This document shows positions 47,951 through 57,874 of a stretch of 64,000 nucleotides of DNA, piece after piece (position 1 is the first letter of the stretch; each line of letters starts with the position of its first letter). Made by a program: the position numbers and the translations under genes. Where the stretch lies: positions 2,508,695-2,572,694 of the forward strand of contig NC_059259.1 in the NCBI RefSeq assembly GCF_017591435.1. Direction: 5' to 3'. Origin of the DNA: Portunus trituberculatus (taxonomy: Eukaryota > Arthropoda > Malacostraca > Decapoda > Portunidae). The notes beneath the pieces were generated by a model, which was given only the letters and a program-made list of their open reading frames with translations, had not been told where the DNA came from and ran no database searches.

Positions 47951-49624
47951 ACTAAAAATGATAAAGGCAAAAGACTAAAAATGATGTATACGAACATAGA
48001 CGGGGTTTCATTAAGTAAACTAGAATTAAGAGATTACATAAAGAAAGAAAATCCAGATACTGTATGCCTGGCTGAAACAAAACTAAATAAGGCAATCAAA
48101 ATAGATTTGAATAATAGGTATAATGTATGGAGGAGAGACAGAGTGGGTAAAGAAGGAGGAGGAGTCATGATTATGTTAAGGAAGGAGATAGTGATAAACC
48201 AAGTGGAATGTGGGGAAGGAAAAGCAGAAGTATTGTATGTTAAGATGCATATTAATAAAAAAAGAGTTAACAATCATTGTAACATATGTGCCACCAAAAA
48301 CAAATTCATGGACCAATCAAGAATATAAAGACATGATAGATGACACAATAAGGAGTCTAACGAGAATCGTTAAAGAAAGGAGAAAAGTGATATTAGTAGA
48401 TTTCAATTGTAAAAAAGTGGACTGGGAAAATTATGAAAGTGGTATGGGGGAAGAAACCTGGGGAGAAAGATTCTTGAACCTAATGATAGACAATATGATG
48501 GACCAGAGAGTAAAGGAATGCACAAGATTCAGAGTAAACGACGAGCTGGCGAGATTGGACCTAGTTTTTACAGGGGGTATACAAATTAATGATGATATTG
48601 GGAAAGAGTGACCAGGTAATATTAGAAATAGATATAGAAGAGGGAAAGGAAGATAGAGACGATTCATACAAAGGAGACCGATTAAATTACAGAAAGGCTG
48701 ATATTGAGAATCTCAAGAACTATTTTAAAAATGTAAACTGGGAGGAGATGGAAAACTCAGAGACGAGAGAGACAAGAGAAATATAACTTATTTTTGAAAA
48801 TATACAAAACAGGAGTCAGGAAATATGTCCCAAAATATAGACCTAAAGAAGAAGGAAAGAAAGATTGGTTTAATGCAAGGTATGCTAGGGCAACGGAGAA
48901 AGAGATGGAGCATGGAAAAGATGGAGGAGAAATAAAAATCCAGCAAATAAGGAAAACTTCAAGGCAGCAAGAAATGAATATGTTAAAGTGAGGAAGGAAG
49001 AGGAAAAGAACTTCGTAAAAGACATTGTCGAAAAATGTAAGGAACAACCAAAATTGTTCTATATTCATAAATGGAAAAATTAGGCAAAGAGAAACAACAG
49101 AAAGGTTAAAAGGAGAGAACGGGATGGTGGAAGACCCAAAAAGTATGGCAGAACTATTAAATACTGTAATAAATCCCAGGAGGTCTTTACTAAGGAATCC
49201 AAATTTGAAAGGCCACAGAGTAATAGAGAGACAATCTATACAAAAGAGATTAAAGTAACCAAGCTTGAAATAAAAGTTAATTAATGAACTGGATGAAGAG
49301 AAGGCAATGGGACCAGATGAAGTTTCAGGCAGAATACTGAAAGAATATAGGGAAGAACTGGCAAGTCCTATATACAACATCATAAAATGTTCAATAGAAA
49401 ATGGAACAGTACCAGTAGAATGGAAGAGAGCTGAGGTGGTTCCCATATATAAGAGCGGAAGGAAGGAAGAACCTTTAAATTACAGACCAGTATCACTAAC
49501 TAGCGTAATATGCAAGATGTGTGAAAGAATAATAAAGAAACAATGGATCGAATTCCTTGGAGACAACAAATTAATATCAAATAGCCAATTTGGTTTTAGA
49601 AAAAGACGGTCGTGCGTAACTAAT
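47951..49624 (+). pseudogene. CR1-like ORF2 of copy C, endonuclease to RT fingers
   Basis: Complete endonuclease start here: MMYTNIDGVSLSKLELRDYI, CLAETKLNKAIKIDL, GKEGGGVMIMLRKEIVI (47981-48328), then VTYVPPKTNSW, ILVDFNCKKVDWENY and ARLDLVFTGG (48210-48611). Relative to copy A one residue of the VGDFN motif is lost. The connector is 48589-49258. RT fingers 49307-49624: MGPDEVSGRILKEYREELAS, NYRPVSLTSVICKMCERII, FGFRKRRSCVTN. The 154-residue frame at 49307-49771 continues artificially into LTR sequence. Confidence 0.88.
49620..49624 (+). repeat. Target-site duplication of the LTR element, left
   Basis: CTAAT, repeated exactly at 53827-53831. Removing the LTR element and one CTAAT rejoins the CR1-like RT reading from SCVTN to LLSFYSRIVD. 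Confidence 0.92.
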
Positions 49625-49890
49625 TGTGGTGTTCAGCAAAAAGCAGTCAGCAATCCGGTGATCTTTATTCCTTTGGTGTACAGAGGTGTGGGGCGACTAC
49701 CCAGCTCGCCTTCTGCTCTCCCACTGACCCGACGCCTCGCGTCACAGTCGTCCTCACTTCCCCTCCCATAACAAGCAATTAACTAGGTAACTAGGTACAA
49801 GTGTAAGAGCCAACGACACCCAAGTATTTAACCCATCACCTACACACATCATAGTACATTACAACACAGATACATATACATTACATTACA
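49625..49890 (-). repeat. LTR (3' LTR in element orientation)
   Basis: In plus-strand orientation it begins TGTGGTGTTCAGC and ends ACATTACATTACA. It contains ACTAGGTA twice near 49780. It is paired with 53561-53826. Confidence 0.95.
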
Positions 49891-49954
49891 CACCCCCCTG
49901 ATCTCCAGGATCACAACAATATCGCTGCGGAGGGTGCCGCTCACGGGTACTCCT

Positions 49955-50752
49955 TCAAGCACGGCTTCGTGGTGCCTCAGGTGGGGGTTCAGCCACCTGT
50001 GGCTGCAGCAGCTGGCTTTGCGCGTCAACATGAAGCGGGGGTTCATCTTCTACTCCCGGTTCATCTGGAGTGCCAGCTTCGTTCACTGAGAGGCTGCTGC
50101 GGTGTCTCAAGTCCCTGATGTGTCGTGGGACTCCATCAACCTCTACCACCTGCGGCGAGTTCACCCTGGTGACGACGCCGGGCTGCGATGCTGAGGTGCA
50201 GCGCTCGCCCGCCTCGAACCCACACTGCATCGTCAACCGTGTAGTTCTTCCTTGCAACATCAGGGGAGGTGTGAACGGCATGCTGTACCTGATCGTGCCG
50301 CACGCAGTCTCGTACTCGGTACCGGTAAATACCACTCACGGGAGCTGATGCCACAGTTTGTCCGGGCGTCACGTTGTACAGGTGGACTGCCTCAGCAACG
50401 GAGCAGCCCTTCCTCGCTGCTATCACCTTCACCGTGCGATGGTGCCTTTCCACGATGCCGTTACCAGACGGTGCGTATGCCCCTCTGAAGCGCAGCGACA
50501 CGCCCCAGCGTGCCGCGAAAGCTGCAAATCGCTGGCCTCGGAAGACAGTGTCGTTGTCACAGAGCAGTTCCGCGGCGCTCCTCGCTCGCAGAAGACATGT
50601 TCCAGGTGACTGACGATGGTGTCCGCATCTGGACGACGTAAGTGCCGCCACACAGCGAACCGAGACGGCCCGCAGTCAACAAGGGACAGGTAGGCGCTAC
50701 CGAGGTAGTGGGTAACATCTGTCACCAGACGCCACTACGTCTCAGTCACACT
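49955..50752 (-). pseudogene. Integrase core and C-terminal region of the LTR element (frameshifted)
   Basis: Core motifs: TDVTHYLGSAYLSLVD with SRFAVWRHL (50725-50429 frame), LLCDNDTVFRGQRFAAF and YAPSGNGIVERHHRTVKVIA (50651-50136 frame), which give the D, D and E of the catalytic triad. A C-terminal part YRYRVRDCVRHDQVQHAVH with YTVDDAVWVRGG follows, and an acidic/proline-rich tail runs to 49955. Frame changes lie near 50545, 50370 and 50190. The enzyme would insert the cDNA; this copy cannot encode it as read. Confidence 0.85.
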
Positions 50753-51012
50753 CAATGACACGTGCTGCCACTTCGCCGGCGCTGGGTCGATCTTGCGGCA
50801 CACCTCACACTGCCGCACAGTAGCACGTGCTTCAGCACTGCTCGTGAGATGTCACGTCGTGCAAAGAAGAGTGTGCGTCGCACGCCGGGATGGCCAGCAC
50901 GTATGTGAACGTCAGCGACACTCGCCACGCTGCTATCCCGACTGCTAGCTGCTGATGCTGCTGCTACCACTGCTACACTCACTGCCGATCCGTCTTTGTC
51001 ACCTCGCACCAC
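50752..51012 (-). pseudogene. Integrase N-terminal (HHCC-type) segment of the LTR element
   Basis: The 86-residue frame has HIRAGHPGVRRTLFFARRDI, typical of the integrase N-terminal zinc domain with His-x-Gly-His spacing. The downstream Cys pair appears only as CGSVRCAARS, out of its usual form, probably because of a nearby frame change. It lies between the RNase H and the catalytic core. Confidence 0.7.
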
Positions 51013-51604
51013 TCCCTGGGACTCGCGTGAGGGCGTCGGCGCGGTTCTCTGAGGAGCGTACGAGTGTCACAGACATGACCAGCTCAAGTTCCGTCACCAG
51101 CTGCCGGATGACATCTACCCGACGGCGAATCAGCATCTCCCCATGAGCCTTGGTGCGAAGGCGTGCCCGGCCACTCAGCGCATCGTCAATCCAGCGGTAG
51201 ACAGTCGCAGAGTCTGTTCGCAGATCGATGGTTCGCATGCCCCACGCGATGGCCAGATTGACGCCACGAACTGCTGCGTCCAGCTCAGCCATGTTAATGT
51301 GGGAGCTCTCATCTCTTCTAATCCAGCATGCGTCCTCGATGGCAGCTCCTTGCGGTGTTTCCACAACAACACCAGCAGCGATAGAGCTGGCGTCGGTCCA
51401 CACCACTGCCTGGTCTCCATGCACGCACCATTGCCCACAGCACGGATCTTCTTTGGACAGCCTGCTTGACACGTACTCCATCTGCTCGCACAGCGCGTCA
51501 TCCCCCGTCACGTCGTCCCAGCCCCAGGTACTAGCATTCACCTGCCGTTTTATCCATGCCACTGCCGGTCGCAGCCAGCCGCCCACCGGCAAATGAGCGA
51601 TCAG
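50999..51604 (-). pseudogene. RNase H domain of the LTR element, downstream of an in-frame TGA
   Basis: The frame is the same as that of the upstream RT reading and is separated from it only by TGA at 51605-51607. It holds LPVGGWLRPAVAWIKRQ (tether), VVWTDASSIAAGVVVE, HINMAELDAAVRGVNLAI, LRTDSATVYRWIDDAL and SSENRADALTRVPG: the D-E-D-D pattern of RNase H. It is open over 197 residues. Confidence 0.85.
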
Positions 51605-52909
51605 TCACCCGCACCACGCAAACACTGCACGGCGGGTCACTTGTTTCGGTGGCGCAGCAACTGCGTTGTCTCGCGTCCATTGCAGTTCCCCGTTCACCAG
51701 ACGTACGCGTAGACCCAGCAAGCGTGCCCCGTCCGCCACATGGACTGGCTGTTTACACTCCAGCCCGTAACTCGCGAAGTATGCAGCAACCTGTTCTGCA
51801 CTGACCAGGTCTTCATTCACGAGCAGGTCGTCTACGTACGGCAAAACTGCTTGTTCGATCTTAGAGTCTTGAGCCAGGATGGTCTTGACAACTGCTATCA
51901 TAACTTGTGGAGCGATGTTGAGGCCAAATCCAAGGCGCGTTAAGCAGTACCGCCGACCTCTCACCATCACGGTCTGGAAAGGCCACAACTGCTGATCTAC
52001 ACGCACCTGTAGATATGCCTTGCGTAGGTCAAGGACGGACACGTTCTCTCCATGCCGGCGCCACTTCCTTAGTTGGTCAGAGCATACGTCGCTGTTGGCA
52101 GTGAAGGCAGTCACGCAATCATTTAGCTCACGGTAATCGAGTACGGGCCGCACCTTACCGCCATTGTTCTGCCGCACTGCCATGAGCGGTAGAAGCCCCC
52201 GAGGTGCCCCGTGCTGCTGCTCATCGTGAGGTACAAGCCAACCACTTGTAATCCACGACTCCAGCTCCTGGCAGAACGCCTGTCGCATGGAAAGGGGCAC
52301 GTTGTACTGCTCCACTGTGTTGCCGAGACAGTCAGGGGCAGCACCATTCGTCCACTTCCACGTGACGATCCACGTCCGACTCACTGTGTTGAACTGCACG
52401 CTGAAGTCAGGGGCGTCCACCACCAATGGCGCAGGGGCAGCGGTGCCACACAACCGTCGCTGTCCAGCGCCGCAGAATTGAACATCAGAGGCAGACTTCA
52501 CCGTGACTCCACCAAGTGCCTCGATGCCTGCGATGCCAAGTACAACATCCGCGCCCAGGGGAGGCTGGCTCACCACCAGTGCTTCGAGTCTGGCACACAG
52601 GCCAGCAGGAGTCTCCACAGACACCTCGCCGACTCCAGTACACCGGAACGTGTCTCCACTGATGGTCGTTACGCTGGTGATCCGCGGTTGCCACCGCATG
52701 CAACACGAAGCGTGCACGATGGTCTCGGTGCTGCCTGTGTCAACGAGCACTTGACAACGACGTCCGTTGACTAACAGCTGCACCACTGGCAACGCGCCGC
52801 TCACTGGTTTCCGGAGGAGAACGCTGGCGCTGATGCGTCCCCTCCTACGTCGTTTCCCGTCCACGGGCATGCTGCAGCAAGATGCCCCGGCCGGCTGCAA
52901 TTCCAGCAA
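51605..52909 (-). pseudogene. Protease and reverse transcriptase of the LTR element
   Basis: A 434-residue open frame overlapping the end of gag in another frame, so pol is probably reached by frameshifting. Aspartic protease LLVNGRRCQVLVDTGSTETI near residue 45-65. RT from about 170: GKVRPVLDYRELND, VSVLDLRKAYLQVRVD, RLGFGLNIAPQVM and LPYVDDLLVNED with both active-site aspartates; connection to LLGLRVRLVNGELQWT. It stops at TGA 51605-51607 just before the RNase H tether. The coding sequence is GC-rich compared with the AT-rich CR1 host around it. Confidence 0.92.
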
Positions 52910-53544
52910 CGACGAGTGCGCCTCGGTGCTCTCACTTGTTGCTCATGAAGCTGCTCTCTGACTGTTGTTGGTTGACCATGAGCCTGTGTCACTACAGCTC
53001 CAGCAGCCACACCAGCAGCTACACTCTCATCAGAGAGTACAGCACGAGCCCGGGCCAGCACACTAACCAGGTCGAGGTCTTCAGCCCTACATCCAGCGCG
53101 AACTGTTCTGCAAATGTCATCTGGCAGTCCAGTCACGAAGGCACAGGCGAGGGCACGCTCCGGGACTCCCCCAAACAAAGTTGATAAACTCCGCAGCTCT
53201 GCCAGGTAGACGTCGGCGGACTCACCCGGCCGGAGGCGGCGTGTAGCGAATGCCTCGTACGCCGCGTACTGGTCCAAAGCGAACACCGCGTACAAGGCGT
53301 CACGCACGGCTTCTGGAGAACAGCGGCTGGCTTGAGGGAGTTGTGACCACACGGCGAACGCGCCACCAGTCAGGCGCAGCGGTAAGACGGACTGGAAGGT
53401 GGCGCCCCGAAGCTCGCACAACATCTCGGCCCTTGTCACCCATTCTACGACGTCTGTTGTACCGTCGAACTCCGGGATGAGTCTAGCGTCAAATGGCGTT
53501 GGTGTAGATGGGCTCGCCTTCACGTCTTCCGGGTCTTCGGGCAT
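52801..53544 (-). CDS. Gag of the LTR retrotransposon
   Basis: An intact 247-residue frame starting only 16 bp inside the 5' LTR (ATG at 53542-53544). N-terminal MPEDPEDVKASPSTPTPFD, then a retrotransposon capsid-type region (FDGTTDVVEWVTRAEML, LRLTGGAFAVWSQLP, RRLRPGESADVYLAELR, FVTGLPDDICRTV) and one CCHC knuckle CWNCSRPGHLAAAC near residue 213. It forms the particle and binds RNA. It ends inside the pol ORF overlap. It is the only unbroken gene of this element. Confidence 0.88.
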   Translation of the reverse strand: MPEDPEDVKASPSTPTPFDARLIPEFDGTTDVVEWVTRAEMLCELRGATFQSVLPLRLTGGAFAVWSQLPQASRCSPEAVRDALYAVFALDQYAAYEAFATRRLRPGESADVYLAELRSLSTLFGGVPERALACAFVTGLPDDICRTVRAGCRAEDLDLVSVLARARAVLSDESVAAGVAAGAVVTQAHGQPTTVREQLHEQQVRAPRRTRRCWNCSRPGHLAAACPWTGNDVGGDASAPAFSSGNQ

Positions 53545-53560
53545 GACTGCCTAGATAGCT

Positions 53561-53826
53561 TGTGGTGTTCAGCAAAAAGCAGTCAGCAATCCGGTGATCT
53601 TTATTCCCTTGGTGTACAGAGGTGTGGGGCGACTACCCAGCTCGCCTTCTGCTCTCCCACTGACCCGACGCCTCGCGTCACAGTCGTCCTCACTTCCCCT
53701 CCCATAACAAGCAATTAACTAGGTAACTAGGTACAAGTGTAAGAGCCAACGACACCCAAGTATTTAACCCATCACCTACACACATCATAGTACATTACAA
53801 CACAGATACATATACATTACATAACA
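53561..53826 (-). repeat. LTR (5' LTR in element orientation)
   Basis: 266 bp, differing from the left LTR at the T/C near 53608 and at one base of the terminal ATAACA. On the minus strand the bases just inside are AGCTATCTAGGC, which is not a TGG-type tRNA primer site. Confidence 0.95.
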
Positions 53827-55029
53827 CTAATTTATTGAGTTTCTATTCTAGAATAGTTGATAGAGTACAAGAGAGAGAGGGATGGGTTGACTGTATTTAT
53901 TTGGATTTAAAAAAAGGCGTTTAACAAAGTGCCACATGCAAGATTACTATGGAAGTTAGAGGAGAAGGGTGGCTTAAAAGGAAGCACATTGAGACGGATA
54001 GAAAATTATTTGAGGGGGAGAGAAATAAGGACGGTAGTTAAAGATATGAAGTCCAAGTGGAGAGCAGTAGAAAGCGGAGTGCCACAGGGGTCAGTATTGG
54101 CACCAATAATTTTCCTCATTTATATTAACGACATGCCAGAAGGAGTGAACAGCTACATAAATCTGTTTGCAGATGATACGAAACTGTGCAGAGTTATAAA
54201 GCAATAGGAGGATTGTGAAATACTGCAAGAAGACCTAAATAAGATCTGGGAATGGAGTAAGAAGTGGGAAATGGAATTCAATGTGAACAAAAGCCATGTC
54301 ATGGAAATGGGAAAGAGTGAAAGACGACATGTGGGAATCTATAAGATGGGAGATGGAGTAGAACTGGAGAAAGTTAAAAAGGAAAAGGACTTAGGAGTGA
54401 CGATGGAAGAAAACAATCAACCAGTAAGCCATACTGATAGAATTTTTAGAGAAATATATAATTTGCTAAGGAATATTGGAATAGCATTTCACTACATGGA
54501 CAAAGAAATAATGAAAAAATTTATAAAGTACTATAATAAGACCCAGATTGGAATATGCAGGAGTAGTGTGGACTCCTCATAAAAAGAAACACATAAGGAA
54601 ATTGGAGAGACTACAAAAAATGGCTACAAGAATGATTCCAGAATTTGAAGGGATGACATATGAGGAGAGACTAAAGGCTATGGATCTACCAACCCTGGAA
54701 CAAAGAAGGGAGAGAGGAGACCTGATACAAGTTTATAAATTGATCAACGGAATGGACCAAGTGGATAATGAGGAACTGATCCTGAGAGAATATGACATCC
54801 GAAGCACAAGATCGCATAGTACAAAGCTGAGAAAAGGAAGATGTCTGAGAGATGTTAAAAAATATAGTTTCCCATAAAGATGTATTGAGACGTGGAACAG
54901 TTTAAATGAAGAAGTAGTGTCTGCAACAAGTGTGCATACTTTTAAAGTAAGATTGGATAAGTGTAGATATGGAGATGGGGCCACACGAGCATAAAGCCCA
55001 GGTCCTGTAAAACTACAACTAGGTAAAAT
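53827..55029 (+). mobile_element. CR1-like retrotransposon copy C, 3' part
   Basis: Resumes after the second CTAAT (53827-53831) with the RT reading LLSFYSRIVDRVQERE and ends CCAGGTCCTGTAAAACTAC, CAACTAGGTAAAATAC, then (AC)n at 55030-55048. Confidence 0.92.
53832..54995 (+). pseudogene. CR1-like RT palm, thumb and C-terminus of copy C
   Basis: Frames 53929-54207 (LLWKLEEKGGLKGSTLRR, VESGVPQGSVLAPIIFLIY, NLFADDTKLCRVIKQ), 54271-54582 (WEMEFNVNKSHVMEMGKSE, HYMDKEIMKK) and 54548-54877 (MEYAGVVWTPHKKKHIRKLE, LPTLEQRRERGDLIQVYKL). The FADD catalytic pair is intact. There is a stop after RVIKQ, a stop in KYSFP and a frameshift near 53915. Confidence 0.88.
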
Positions 55030-55048
55030 ACACACACACACACACACA

Positions 55049-57544
55049 ATGAGGAAGAGAGGAGAAGATATAAGGAATTGGTGGAAGAGGCGAGAAGGAA
55101 AAATGATGAGCGGTCTGAGGAGGAAAGAGAAAAGTTTTTTTGGAGAGTTATAGGAGAGAGAGTCAGAAAGTGGTATGTGGAAAGAAGGAATGCGGGGAAA
55201 CCCCTAGAGGGAGCAGTGGTTGGACCGTAATGTATACTAATATAGATGGGATACTGTCAAGTAGATTAGAATTGCAAGACTATATGATGGTGGAGAAGCC
55301 TGATATAGTGTGTTTGACTGAGACAAAATTGCATGAAAAAACAAAGATAAATTTGGATAATAAATATAATATATGGAGAAAGGATAGAGAGTAAAGGTGG
55401 AGGAGGAGTTATGATTATGACGAAGAAATAAATAAATGTGGATAAGGTTTGGTATGGGAAGAACAACGCAGAAGTGATAAGCATAAGGATAAAAAGTGAT
55501 GGAAAAGAATTAATAATCATGGTGACCTATGTACCTCCTAAAACAAATTCTTGGACATTAAGGAATACGACAATATGATCAAGGATACTTTACAGAGTTT
55601 GGAAAGTGTATTATCTGGAAAAAGAAAGGTGATACTAGTAGGAGATTTTAATTGTAAGGAGGTGGATTGGGAAAATCTAGTAAGTGGTGTTGGAGAAGAA
55701 GCATGGGAGAGAGATTTCTTAATCTAATGATGGAAAATATGATGGAACAGAGGGTGAAGGAAAATACTAGATATAGAGGAGATGATGAACCGGCTAGACT
55801 GGATTTGGTGTTAACAAGAGAAGTGTACCTATGTGGAGATATACAATACAAGTGTCCTTTGGGAAAGAGTGATCATGTGGTTATGGAAATGCAGATAGCA
55901 ACAACACAGCGAAGGAAGGACGAGACATACAGGAGTGGTAGATTGAATTATAGAAAGATGGACACAGAAAGTTTGAAAAATTATTTCAGAAAATTAGATT
56001 GGGAGGAGATGTTACAAATCAGAGAAGTGCAAAAGAAATATGAGATTTTTATGAAATATTATAAAGAAGGAGTTATGAAATTTGTACCAAAGTATAAACC
56101 AAGAGAGGAAGGAAGAAAGGATTGGTTTAATGCAACTTGTGTTAAGGCTAAGGAAAAGAGAGATGTGGCTTGGAAAAGATGGAAAAGAGCAGGAATATAC
56201 TAAATAAGGAGAATTATAGAGTGGCAAGAAATGAGTATGTGAGGGTAAGGAGGAGGAAGAAAGAAAATTTGAAAAGATATTGTAGACAAGAGTAAGGAAC
56301 ATCCAAAATTGTTTTACAGGTTCATAAATGGTAAACTTAAAAAGAGAGTCCATTGAAAGATTAAAAGGAGAGCAAGGGATAGTAGATGACCCTAAGAATA
56401 TAGCGGAATTGCTAAATAATAGGTTTCAGCAAGTATTTACTAAAGAAACAATGTTTGTAAAGCCACAGAATGTACAAGGAAATGTGCACATGGAGGACAT
56501 TAAGATACCTAAAAAGGAGTTATATAAAATGTTGGAGGAACTTAAAGATGATAAAGCGATGGGACCAGATGAAGTTTCAGGAAAATTATTGAAGGAGTGT
56601 AGAGAAGAATTGATTGATCCATTATATGATATTATAAGGTGCTGCTCATTAGAAACAGGGGAAGTACCAGTAGAGTGGAAGACAGCTGAAGTGGTGCCCA
56701 TTTATAAGGGAGGCAGTAAGGAAGAGCCTCTTAACTATAGACCTGTGTCTCTAACAAGTGTGGTCGGTAAGATTTGTGAGAGGGTGATAAAGAAATATTG
56801 GATACGGTTCCTGGAGGATCATAAGTTATTATTGGATCATCAATTTGGCTTCAGGAAAGGGAGGTCATGTGTAACAAATCTACTGAGCTTTTATTCAAGA
56901 GTGGTTGACAAAATACAGGAGAGAGAGGGATGGATGGACTGTGTATATTTGGATTTAAAGAAAGCTTTTGATAAAAAATATTGGATTAGCCTTCCATTAT
57001 ATGGATAAAGATATGATGAAGAAATTAATTAGTATGGTAATTAGACCAAGATTGGAATATGCTGGAGTGGTCTGGTCCCCTTATAAAAAGAAGCATATAA
57101 GGAAGTTGGAGAGATTGCAGAGAATGGCAACAAAAATGGTTCCGGAATTGGCAGAAATGACCTATGAGGAGAGATTAAAAGAAATGAATTTGCCTACCTT
57201 GGAACAAAGAAGAGAAAGAGGAGATTTAATACAGGTTTATAAACTGTTGAATGGACTGGATGAAGTGGATAATGAGCAAATGATGTTGAGAGAGGAAAAC
57301 TTAAGTAGAACTACAAGATCGCATAGTAAAAGATAGCCAAGGAATATGCTTGAAGGATGTGAAAAATATAGTTTCCACAAAGATGTGTGGAGGTGTGGAA
57401 TGGTTTGAGTGAGGAGGTGGTGTCAGCGAGGAGTGTGCATAGTTTTAAAGGAAAGTTGGATGTGTGTAGATATGGAGACGGGGCCACACGAGTATGATAC
57501 CCAGGCCCTGTAAAATTACAACTAGGTGAATACAACTAGGTGAA
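55049..57544 (+). mobile_element. CR1-like retrotransposon copy D with an internal deletion
   Basis: Begins right after the AC tail of copy C, inside the ORF1 C-terminus (NEEERRRYKELVEEARRK), and ends with CCAGGCCCTGTAAAATTAC, then ACAACTAGGTGAAT twice, and AC repeats at 57545-57558. It is clearly more diverged from A, B and C (about 80 percent by eye). At about 56975 sequence for KKAFDK joins directly to sequence for the thumb (IGLAFHYMDKDMMKKLIS), a loss of about 550 bp including the catalytic YADD/FADD block. Confidence 0.88.
55140..57340 (+). pseudogene. CR1-like ORF2 of copy D (RT catalytic motif deleted)
   Basis: Endonuclease start VMYTNIDGILSSRLELQDYM and CLTETKLHEKTKINL (55140-55394), then ILVGDFNCKEVDWENL-like sequence and PARLDLVLTREVYLCGD (55667-56203). 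The RT N-terminal frame at 56328-57008 reads MGPDEVSGKLLKECREELID, NYRPVSLTSVVGKICERVI, FGFRKGRSCVTNLLSFY and YLDLKKAFDK. The thumb frame 56968-57336 reads RPRLEYAGVVWSPYKKKHIR and LPTLEQRRERGDLIQVYKL. The active-site aspartates are missing. Confidence 0.88.
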
Positions 57545-57874
57545 TACACACACACACATGGTTAAGCTAATTATCTCAGCAATCTAAGATGAAAACAGTC
57601 TTGAAAAAGAAGTAAAAGAAATATACAGACCTTGTAATTATAGTAAGACCACTAAAAGTTAAAATAAAATCAAAAGTAGGGGTAGAAGAAATATTGGCGA
57701 GGGCTGGAAAGCTGGCTGGTAAGATAGAATACAACAGTATCTGGATAAGGAGATATATGAATCAGGAAGAAAGGGAAAAAGAGAGAACTGAGAAGTGAAG
57801 CTAAGGAAAAGCACAAGAGAATGACAGAATGAGAAGAAATTCTACTGAAATGTGCTAGACTTGAGGCTGAGGAA

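Larger units (their letters stand above)
46796..49624 (+). mobile_element. CR1-like retrotransposon copy C, 5' part (near full length)
   Basis: Begins immediately after the AC end of copy B. It has about 140 bp of 5'UTR, an N-terminal coiled-coil ORF, the endonuclease and the RT fingers, and is then broken at CTAAT (49620-49624) by a Ty3/Gypsy-type element. It resumes at 53827. It is the only copy here that reaches back to a 5'UTR and so defines the family's full structure (about 4.0 kb without the insertion). Confidence 0.88.
49625..53826 (-). mobile_element. Ty3/Gypsy-type LTR retrotransposon, 4.2 kb, nested in CR1 copy C
   Basis: Two 266-bp LTRs (49625-49890 and 53561-53826), both TG...CA, differ at two positions only. 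The element lies on the minus strand: gag, protease, RT, RNase H, integrase in that order, the Ty3/Gypsy arrangement. It has a 5-bp target duplication. A purine-rich tract (minus-strand GATCAGGGGGGTG, 49891-49903) abuts the 3' LTR. No env-like ORF is present. pol has one in-frame TGA and several frame changes. Confidence 0.93.

Noticed and set aside
50070..50613. Plus-strand ORFs of 78-92 residues opposite the integrase
   Set aside because: Antisense shadows of a GC-rich coding strand; the minus strand carries the catalytic motifs.
52211..52774. 187-residue plus-strand ORF opposite protease/RT
   Set aside because: Antisense shadow in GC-rich sequence; no recognisable domain.
49955..53544. 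Endogenous retrovirus with an envelope gene
   Set aside because: No ORF with signal peptide, fusion peptide or transmembrane segment follows integrase before the 3' LTR; it is an ordinary LTR retrotransposon.
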